From: Chryseobacterium tructae | GTDB taxonomy: Bacteria; Bacteroidota; Bacteroidia; Flavobacteriales; Weeksellaceae | Reading direction: 5' to 3' | NCBI RefSeq assembly: GCF_030409875.1 | Contig: NZ_JAUFQR010000001.1 | Span: 2,604,001 to 2,668,000, forward strand | Length of the DNA stretch: 64,000 nucleotides | Part shown: piece after piece, positions 57,204-64,000 of the stretch | How the letters are laid out: each line of letters starts with the position of its first letter | Position numbering within the stretch: position 1 is the stretch's first letter | Notes under the pieces: generated by a model | What the model saw: only the letters and a program-made list of their open reading frames with translations | What the model was told of the DNA's origin: nothing | The model's database searches: none | Position numbers and translations under genes: made by a program

Positions 57204-58817
57204 TTACTCTTTTGATTCGGAATAATGTTGTAACGTTTTGAGTTCCTGATGCACGGTTGCTGTCCAGAAATCCAGTTCCCATTCTTTTTTGCGGACGGTT
57301 TCAAGAGAAAAGTTACCTTTATGATAATTTTTCATCAGTTCTTTTCTTTGATAATCTGCAAGTTCAAGTTCTAAATGGAAATATTTTTTTTTCCATTCGG
57401 TATTGCCAGAATTTGAAAATGTTTGGGCAGCATGAAGCAGCTGGTCTTCTTCTTTTTCCAGTTTTTCAGACATGATTTTTATGGCGGCCCCAACCATACT
57501 GTTATTGCGGTTCAAATTTTTTAAAAAAATATTTGATTGTCTCAGCAGAAGTATGTTCAGTTCTTTTTCTTCCTGTTTGACGGGAGCAGAAGGTTTTATC
57601 ATACGAATAAGCCTGGGAAGTGTAAGTCCCTGAATAACCAATGTAAAAATGATTACCACAAATGAAATAAATAACAGAGTATTTCTTTGTTCTATAACAA
57701 TTCCCAGACTGTCCCGAATCGGTAAAGCCAAAGCTGCCGCCAGGGATACTACTCCACGCATCCCAGACCATGATAATATAATATACTCCTTTTTGGATTG
57801 GGTCATAAAGCAACTTCCTTTTTTAGGAGCCTGCTGGAAAAAAGCAGGAAATAAAGCAAGTACAGCCAGTCTTACGATGACCAGAATAATAAAAAGAAGA
57901 AAGCCATAGAAAACAAGGATAAGCAGCTCGTCTTTAGGTATATTTGAAATAATTATCGGCAGTTGCATTCCCAGGATTAAAAATACCAATCCGTTCAGAA
58001 TAAAAATAATAACATCCCAGAAATGACTCATCTGTATCCTGCTGCCCGCACTGAATAAAGAAAATGAATTCCAGGAAAGAAACATTCCCAATACTACGAC
58101 TGCCAAAACACCGGAACACCCCAAATGCTCTGCAAAACTGTATGCAGCGAAAGGAAGAAGGATAACAGCAAAGGTTTCTGCACTGCTGTCTCCGTTAAAA
58201 TACCTGTGTAATTTTAAGAATATAAAACCTATCACCAGTCCAATGAATATTCCACCAATACTGATCCCAACAAACTGGAGTCCTGCATTCCAGAAAGAAA
58301 ATACTCCACTGGTAACAGCGATAATGGCACATTTGTAAGCAATCAGCGCTGATGCATCATTTAGAAGACTTTCTCCTTCAAGGATGGTCGTTAATTTTGG
58401 AGGTAGCGGAAGGTTCTTTGTAATGCTTGTAGCTGCAACAGCGTCGGGTGGCGAGATAACAGCTCCCAGTACAAAAGATAACGGCCAGGTGAAACCGGGA
58501 ATAATACTGTGAACAGTTACGGCAATAATGGTAGTGGTAAGAAACACCAAACCTACAGCCATCAGTGAAATTGTAGGAAATTCTCTTTTGAAATCAGGGA
58601 TGGATGTATTCCAGGCTGCATCAAACAATATAGGAGGAAGTACAGCATAGAAAATCATTTCCGGGCTCATATCAATAGATGGAACGACCTTAGTAAGGCT
58701 CAATATAAGCCCTGCCAATACCAATACAATAGGAAGTTCAAGTTTTATTTTGTCTTTTACCGAAATGAGGATCATTAAAATGATGGATATCCAGATTATT
58801 TTTTCAAGTTCTGCCAT
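57204..58817 (-). CDS. Na+/H+ antiporter (CPA1/NhaP type)
   Basis: A 537-residue protein with ~12 membrane segments in residues 1-415 and a ~110-residue soluble, Lys/Glu-rich tail. CPA1 motifs: FDAAWNTSIPDFKREF, the ion-binding block GAVISPPDAVAATSI and ILEGESLLNDASALIAYK, and SWSGMRGVVSLAAALALP in the second half. It exchanges Na+ for H+ across the inner membrane for pH and salt control. Stands alone; 83 bp upstream of the MFS gene. Confidence 0.93.
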   Translation of the reverse strand: MAELEKIIWISIILMILISVKDKIKLELPIVLVLAGLILSLTKVVPSIDMSPEMIFYAVLPPILFDAAWNTSIPDFKREFPTISLMAVGLVFLTTTIIAVTVHSIIPGFTWPLSFVLGAVISPPDAVAATSITKNLPLPPKLTTILEGESLLNDASALIAYKCAIIAVTSGVFSFWNAGLQFVGISIGGIFIGLVIGFIFLKLHRYFNGDSSAETFAVILLPFAAYSFAEHLGCSGVLAVVVLGMFLSWNSFSLFSAGSRIQMSHFWDVIIFILNGLVFLILGMQLPIIISNIPKDELLILVFYGFLLFIILVIVRLAVLALFPAFFQQAPKKGSCFMTQSKKEYIILSWSGMRGVVSLAAALALPIRDSLGIVIEQRNTLLFISFVVIIFTLVIQGLTLPRLIRMIKPSAPVKQEEKELNILLLRQSNIFLKNLNRNNSMVGAAIKIMSEKLEKEEDQLLHAAQTFSNSGNTEWKKKYFHLELELADYQRKELMKNYHKGNFSLETVRKKEWELDFWTATVHQELKTLQHYSESKE

Positions 58818-58894
58818 AGCTTAATAATAAGCAGCGAAATTAAAGAGCCTTTACAGGCAAAACTATGATCTAGATCAAAAAGCGTATTGTAGAT

Positions 58895-59499
58895 TTACTC
58901 AAAATCAAGAAGTCCGTCTGCCAGCTTCTTCCATTGGATTTTGGCAATGCCTATCATACCTCCTACTGCTATAGCTATGTTTCTGAGGATATCAATAAAG
59001 CTGGCGTTATAATTTGGAGATTCATTTCTTCCATATACAGCAGCTGTTAAATGAGAGGGATTTTTTTTAATCATAAAGGTTGAAGTTGCTTTTGAACTGT
59101 AAAAATGAGCAATATGATGGCTCTTATCTACAGGACTTATGGAGGGTCTACAGGTCATTGTGATGCTTTCTGAAATAGCATCCTCATAATAACAAATATC
59201 TGTCACTTCAACCCAGTCATAGCCTTTAGCTTCTGTTTCTCCCGGACCAGGAATATTGATGCGGATATAATCTCCTTTCTGAGGTTCCCGATGCACGGGA
59301 TTTCCTGAAACATCATAGAGCTTAAATCTGCAAATGCCTCTCCACAATAGCTGTTCCAAGTATTGATTGAGAAAAATCTCTCCTTTAATTCTTCAAACTT
59401 CACTGGAATCATCACTTTGGTCAATGGTTTTCCACTTTCAGTATCATGGAATCCGCCTGAGTTTTGCTTCGGAACTCCCCTAATCTCTTTTGGTTTCAT
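58895..59499 (-). CDS. Hypothetical 201-residue protein, frameshifted as read
   Basis: Not recognised. The N-terminal piece (59499-59203 frame) runs MKPKEIRGVPKQNSGGFHDTES to TWNSYCGE. The C-terminal frame continues FKLYDVSGNPVHREPQKGDYIRINIPGPGE to the stop, with no signal peptide and one Gly-rich hydrophobic stretch near the end (NIAIAVGGMIGIAKI). One base added near 59324-59326 or 59337-59338 joins the two pieces. Both pieces are coherent, so the gene is probably real. Confidence 0.7.
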
Positions 59500-59842
59500 A
59501 CCTCTTTTTATTCAAATTAAAGAAATTTATATCTCTTATTTTATGAGTAGCGTCACAATGAAAGACATTTCGTTGACTAAAATTATTCCGTTATACGGAC
59601 TATTTATTCCTTTTCAAGGATCTTGATTTACAGTTGGAGCTAGTAAGTTTGTCTACAATTTAATTAAAACATTATTAATGCTAAAGTGAGTGTTCGTGGG
59701 AAGCCGGTAGAAAGCAGTTGGGAATTTATTTTTGTGGGTAATGAATAATGCGGGTGTCGTGAATCACTAAGATTCTTATAATTCCTTTCTTCTTTCTCCG
59801 GTTCCCTTTATTACTCCTTTATTCAATAGTTTACGATATACA
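59500..59842. other. Intergenic stretch
   Basis: 343 bp with no convincing open frame, RNA or repeat. It must hold the promoters of the diverging genes at 59499 and 59843, but I saw no clear match. Confidence 0.4.
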
Positions 59843-61191
59843 ATGGAAAAACAAAGACAGCTTATTTTAAACGGGAATATGCGAAACGTAATGTGGCAGA
59901 TGTCTTGGCCTGCAGTAATTGCTATGGTGCTGTATGGATTGAATAATTTTCTGGATGGAATTTTTGTGGGTCATCTGATTAGCAATACCGCTTTGGCTGC
60001 TGTAGGAGTGGCTTATCCTTTGGCACAGTTTGCACAGGGATTTGGAACTCTGATAGGAACTGGTGTAGGATCTGCCGTGAGTATTTGGATTGGTGCAGGA
60101 GATAAAGATAAGCTCAACAGGGCAATGGGAACTGTAAATTTTCTCACATTACTATTTTCTCTGGTTATCACAATCCCCTGTTATATTTTCGCTAAAGAAC
60201 TGGTTTATATGATGGGGGGACGAGGTGAAATCCTTACATTGGGAGTGGAATACTTTAGATCAACGATTCTGGGAAGCTTTTTCTGGATTCACGGGCTGGC
60301 ACTTAATATGCTGATTCGCGCTGAAGGCCGTATGAAGACTGCTGCCTGGATGATTGCAGTAGGACTGATTGTAGATGTGGCATTAAAGCCATTGTTTATT
60401 GATTCTTTGGTGGTGGAGTAAGTGGAGCTGCCTGGGCAACGAATGTTTCCATGATAATTTATATGGTATTGGGCATTTGGTATTATGCCTCCGGAAAATC
60501 TTCTTTTAAAACCCATTTTTGGTCATTAAAGTATGATAAAGCTATTATTAAAGAAGCTATTTCATTGGGCATGCCCGGTTTTATTATGATGGTGATGATT
60601 GTGGTTCAAAATATTGTGGTCTTCAATGTGATTGCTAAATATGGCAAAGAGGCAGATGTTACCTTTTTTACCGCAGTGAATCGGTTTTATATTTTATTAA
60701 ATACTCCGTTGTGGGGACTAATGAGAGCATTACAACCTGTATCAGGGATGAATTTCGGAGCAGAGAAATATGAACGAAGTATCAAAGCCTATCGGCTTTT
60801 TTCTCTTACAGGATTGGTTATTCTACTTCCTTTCTGGCTCTTTGTGATGTATTTCCCTGCAGAAGTACTCTCTGTAATGATCCCGAATGTCTCTTTTCAG
60901 GCCAGTCAGCTTACTGATTTCAGGATTTATATGAGCGTTTTACCTGCTTTACCGTTTATTTTTATGGCTATGGTTTGGTTTCCTTCTGTGGAAAATGCGC
61001 GGCCAGCTACTGTGATCAGTATTTTAAGACAGCTGGTATTATATATTCCTGCCCTGCTTATTGTTCCGATGTTGTATGGAATCCGAAGTATTTACGTAGT
61101 AAGTGCCATTATAGAATGGGTCGTATTTGGTGGAGTAATTTACATGATAGGGTTAAATTTCAAAATGTTAAGAAAAATCACAATATTTTAA
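59843..61191 (+). CDS. MATE-family efflux transporter, frameshifted as read
   Basis: 449 residues after repair with 12 hydrophobic segments. The N-terminal MSWPAVIAMVLYGLNNFLDGIFVGHLISNTALAAVGVAYPL and AQGFGTLIGTGVGSAVSIWIGAGD (typical MATE), the second-half repeat GAAWATNVSMIIYMVLG and LNTPLWGLMRALQPVSGMNFGAEKYER are diagnostic. It exports cationic drugs in exchange for Na+ or H+. Restoring a T at 60406-60408 gives IDSFGGGVSGAAWATN. Confidence 0.9.
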
Positions 61192-61317
61192 TAAAAGGTA
61201 ATTTTTAATTAAAATAAATAGTTTTTAAAAAAAATGCTCATCCAATGCGATGCATAATATAAATTTTGCTTATATTTGTGAATCGAAATAATTTTTTTTC
61301 ATCATTTGTGTTTTTTT

Positions 61318-61346
61318 AAGGTCTCCTCTCTTGGAGGCCTTTTTGC
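61318..61346 (+). terminator. Rho-independent terminator downstream of MATE
   Basis: Arms 61318-61326 and 61333-61341 form a 9-bp stem with one G-U, followed by TTTTG. It lies 127 bp past the MATE stop. Confidence 0.65.
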
Positions 61347-61467
61347 TTTAATAAGCTTTATATCCGATGTTTTTCTGCGGATGTAATAAATGGACGAAAT
61401 GGGAATTATGTACATGAAAGTAAATTTGTAATATATTCCTATAGCTGATTACAGTGATTTTTAACTT

Positions 61468-62274
61468 TTAATAAATCCCCTTTCCTAGACCTAAATTAAT
61501 GTTTTTAATAAAATCCGTAGGTCTGAATTGCATCACAGCCTGAAAACTTCGGGTATAAGCCTGTACACTTTTGTATCCAATTTCATAAGCCGTTTCTGAA
61601 ATGGTTAAATTTCCTGCGCTCAGAAATTCTAAACTTTTAATAATACGAAGCATTTGTTGATATTTGCTCAGGGTAAGACCCGTTTCTTTTTTGAAAATTC
61701 TCTCCAGACTTCGGGAAGAAAGGAGCGCCAGCTCACCGAGATTGTCTATTTTGATTTCTGTATTGTAATAATCATGAAGGTATTCAATGACTTTCTCCAG
61801 GCGTTTATCTTTGGGAAGACAAAGGTGAAGCTTCAGGGAATGTTCTACAAAATGAGGAAGTTCATTGAAAAGGGCTTTTAAAAATAGGGTCTCATCAGAA
61901 TCTTTTTTCATCAGTTTAGACCACTTTTCAGCATATTTTATCATTTCCCTCAATACAGGAGGAACGGAAAATACAGTGACCTCATCATAAAAGGAATTTT
62001 TCTGATCCGTATCAGCAAACATAATCATCAGCTTGATCTTTTCAGAATGGGAGTTGGTTTTATGAATAACATTGGATGGGATCCAGGCCGCATGATTCTG
62101 GGGAAGAAGATAAATCCGCCCTTCAATGGTAATATATTGAAATCCACTTTCTACATAGACCAATTGCCCCTTTTGGTGCTTATGGAGAACATCATCATGG
62201 ATCCAGTTTTCTTCAAACCAGACAAAATAAGGTTTATGAAGCTCATCTATTTTTATACTGTCATTGTCATTCAT
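61468..62274 (-). CDS. AraC-family regulator, divergent from MFS
   Basis: A 268-residue regulator with a cupin-like sensor (YFVWFEENWIHDDVLHKHQKGQLVYVESGFQYITIEGRIYLLPQNHAAWIPSNVIHKTNSH) and the AraC DNA-binding domain (~165-258: IDNLGELALLSSRSLERIFKKETGLTLSKYQQMLRI, SETAYEIGYKSVQAYTRSFQAVM). It starts 71 bp from the start of the CynX-like transporter on the other strand, so it probably controls that gene. Confidence 0.92.
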   Translation of the reverse strand: MNDNDSIKIDELHKPYFVWFEENWIHDDVLHKHQKGQLVYVESGFQYITIEGRIYLLPQNHAAWIPSNVIHKTNSHSEKIKLMIMFADTDQKNSFYDEVTVFSVPPVLREMIKYAEKWSKLMKKDSDETLFLKALFNELPHFVEHSLKLHLCLPKDKRLEKVIEYLHDYYNTEIKIDNLGELALLSSRSLERIFKKETGLTLSKYQQMLRIIKSLEFLSAGNLTISETAYEIGYKSVQAYTRSFQAVMQFRPTDFIKNINLGLGKGIY

Positions 62275-62287
62275 GTCGTTTTAGGTT

Positions 62288-62341
62288 AAAACTTTGGCAA
62301 AATTAAACAAAATTACTATACTAATTTTGTGCAAAAGTTTT
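62288..62341. promoter_or_regulatory. Inverted-repeat operator candidate and promoter between araC and MFS genes
   Basis: Arms 62288-62304 and 62323-62341 are imperfect inverted copies (AAAACTTTGG-CAAAATT and AATTTTGTGCAAAAGTTTT). TAATTTTG at 62322-62329 is a good -7 box for the MFS gene, inside the right arm, so a protein bound here would affect RNA polymerase directly. TTTG at 62293-62296 is the -33 candidate, 25 bp away. Confidence 0.5.
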
Positions 62342-62345
62342 TAAT

Positions 62346-63550
62346 ATGATGAAGAACGAAGTCAAAAAGAATGCTTCTTATGTTTTAATGATTTTAAATG
62401 TACTGGTTGTTATCTTGATCTCCAGTAACCTACGCTCTCCTATTGTTGCAGTATCTCCCGTATTGGGTGATGTGAGGGATGCTTTACAGCTGGATAATTT
62501 CCAGGTAAGCCTCCTTACCTCTATTCCACTCTTTATGTTTGCCGTTTGCTCAGTTTGGTGAGTCGATTTTCTAATACCCTTGGAATCAGTAAACTATTGA
62601 TGTATTCATTGGTTATTCTAAGTTTTGGATTATTTCTGAGGATCACAGGCTCTCTGTGGTTGTTGTTTGCTGGCTCAGTATTTATTGGTTTAGGAATTTG
62701 TATAGGAAATGTAGTAACACCCGGATATGTTAAAAATAACTTTCCGAAACAAATTGGCTTGATGACGGGTATTTTCGCCGTTTCTATGAACCTTACTGCT
62801 GCTCTGGCTTCCGGTTTCAGTGTAAGAATCGGAGAATGGACAGGTTTTGGATGGCGTGGTTCCCTGGGAATTTGGCTGGTGATCGCCGCTTTAGGATTTT
62901 TGGTATTGATTCTTGAAATGATTTTTAATAAAAGGAACTCCGATCAGCCTAAGCCTGCTTTGGGAACTTCTGATTTTAATATGTTTAAATCGTCTCAGGC
63001 ATGGAATATCAGTATTTTCATGGGATTACAGTCTCTATTTTACTATTGTATGGTGGCCTGGCTGCCTTCTTTCCTGACAGATTATCATATGCCTGGTGAA
63101 AGTTCAGGTTGGGTACTTTTTGTTATTCAGATCACTATGATTCCTATAACATTCTGCTGCCCGATTATTGCCAGTAAAATGAAAGATCAGAGAATTATGA
63201 TCCTTTTTATATGTGCTTTGATGTTTGGAAGTACAATGATGTTTGTTTTTCTAAAATCTCAATGGATCTATGTGAATGCTGTTATCATCGGAATTTCCAA
63301 TGGATTGTCATTCAGTTTGTCTATCCTGTTTTTCTCTACAAGAACGAAAAGCAGTATCAATGCTGTGAAGATTTCCGGAATGGCACAGTCTGTGGGCTAT
63401 CTGATTGCAGCATTTGGACCACCGGTATTTGGAAAACTGCATGATTGGGATATTTCCTGGAACACTTCATTCTATTTTCTGAGTGCTGCAGTATTGATCA
63501 TGCTTTTCTTTGGATTAAGAGCTGCAAGAAATAAATATGTAGAAGATTAA
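62346..63550 (+). CDS. CynX/NimT-family MFS transporter, frameshifted as read
   Basis: 401 residues after repair. The N-terminal SNLRSPIVAVSPVLGDVRDALQLDNFQVSLLTSIPL is the CynX signature region, followed by about 12 membrane segments (GSVFIGLGICIGNVVTPGYVKNNFPKQIGLMTGIFAVSMNLTAALASG and so on). The family includes cyanate and 2-nitroimidazole transporters; substrate unknown. Restoring a T at 62545-62547 joins FMFAV to LLSLVSRFSNTLG. It is followed by a terminator. Confidence 0.9.
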
Positions 63551-63576
63551 TACTACTGAGTTTTATTTTAAAATAT

Positions 63577-63614
63577 AATGAGGTCTTTTCTGATTGAAAA
63601 GGCCTCATTTTTTT
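63577..63614 (+). terminator. Rho-independent terminator after the MFS gene
   Basis: Arms 63577-63590 and 63596-63609 form a 14-bp stem with one G-U and a TGATT loop, followed by a T-run. Confidence 0.8.
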
Positions 63615-63878
63615 GGAATGTAGCATATTGTATTAATGTGTATAAACCTTGTAGGTTTTCGAAAGCTATAAGGTTTAAGAGATTGAGAAATCTTGACCGA
63701 ATTCCCTGATATTTTAAGCAAAAGATAGATGCATCGTTTCTCCATCTTTTAGAGTGAAAACAGAACCCTAGCATTTCCTTGTTCTTTCAAAATTTTATCA
63801 TACATTTGGGAAAAATCTAAAACGCTTTTATATAGGGGGTTGCATAATATAACTTCAAATTTTTTAAAAAAACAAACA
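63615..63878. other. Intergenic stretch
   Basis: About 260 bp without a convincing gene on either strand; short minus-strand frames here overlap the signal-peptide gene and look random. Confidence 0.4.
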
Positions 63879-64000
63879 ATGAAAAAAAAATTATTACTTG
63901 TGTTCATTCTTGTAATGCAAACTTCTTTTGCACAAATTATCTCCAAAGATCCTACGTTTGCTTCAAACGGAATTTACAGCCTCCCAACAGGAAGCTCTTA
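63879..64000 (+). CDS. Start of a secreted protein, possibly delta-60-repeat beta-propeller (cut by window edge)
   Basis: ATG at 63879-63881 opens MKKKLLLVFILVMQTSFAQ, a classic signal peptide, and then IISKDPTFASNGIYSLPTG. The DPTFxxNGI motif is that of delta-60 repeats in secreted Bacteroidetes propeller proteins that usually carry T9SS tails. Only ~40 residues are visible, so the assignment beyond secreted is tentative. Confidence 0.75.
   Translation, partial: MKKKLLLVFILVMQTSFAQIISKDPTFASNGIYSLPTGSS

Noticed and set aside
61192-61346. Another small RNA after MATE
   Set aside because: The terminator sits 127 bp downstream and TAnnTTTG boxes there lack a -33 partner, so a 3' untranslated region is simpler.
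63749-63946. Minus-strand open frame at the right end
   Set aside because: It is antisense to a clear signal-peptide gene and has no coding features.

Overview
The window looks like a chromosomal segment of a Flavobacteriia bacterium, most likely Chryseobacterium or a close relative. The DNA is AT-rich. Promoter-like sites have the Bacteroidetes form (TAnnTTTG near -7). One secreted protein ends in a type IX secretion (T9SS) sorting domain. Other Bacteroidetes hallmarks are a CusA/CzcA pump fused to its TolC-type partner, a carboxypeptidase-regulatory-like/TonB outer-membrane protein and a RAYT transposase remnant. I saw no rRNA, tRNA, CRISPR array, prophage or intact insertion sequence.

Layout. 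(1) 1-4388, minus: sulfate assimilation and cysteine synthesis (cysteine synthase start, cysE, cysN, cysD, APS reductase, Rrf2 regulator). (2) 4495-10303: AraC regulator divergent from a secreted polysaccharide deacetylase and a DoxX protein, then an acetyltransferase, a TPR-like protein and a secreted M43 metalloprotease. (3) 10388-19799: a complete trans-4-hydroxy-L-proline degradation set (2-epimerase, FAD D-hydroxyproline dehydrogenase, deaminase, 2-oxoglutarate-semialdehyde dehydrogenase) plus an AraC regulator on the minus strand, divergent from an Xaa-Pro peptidase and a DPP IV. Together they would turn collagen-type peptides into 2-oxoglutarate. (4) 20043-23644: two DNA glycosylases, a LytS/LytT-type pair, a DoxX-like protein. 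(5) 23766-25956: a class I terpene synthase continuous with an enoyl-CoA hydratase. (6) 26187-32689: candidate small RNA, TlpA and rhodanese proteins, a SUKH/L7-L12-like protein, FAD dehydrogenase, SDR and alpha/beta hydrolase. (7) 33054-42620: PAP2 phosphatase, TonB-type receptor, DUF347 protein, TauE/SafE permease and a two-component pair, then a CLC channel. (8) 42902-47149: aldo/keto reductase, a 602-residue TIM-barrel-like protein, and a repeat-rich stretch with an internally deleted RAYT element between inverted REP sequences. (9) 47397-53503: heavy-metal RND efflux. (10) 53734-64000: methyltransferase, Crp/SIP/MFS cluster, Na+/H+ antiporter, MATE, AraC with divergent CynX-like MFS, and the start of a secreted protein.

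The dominant oddity is sequence quality. Fifteen otherwise normal genes carry 18 frame breaks in total. Nearly all sit in runs of two to four identical bases, and all can be repaired by restoring one base (two at one site). The repaired lengths are exact multiples of three. This looks like homopolymer contraction during sequencing, not gene decay, so I annotate each broken gene as one CDS spanning its pieces and give the break position.
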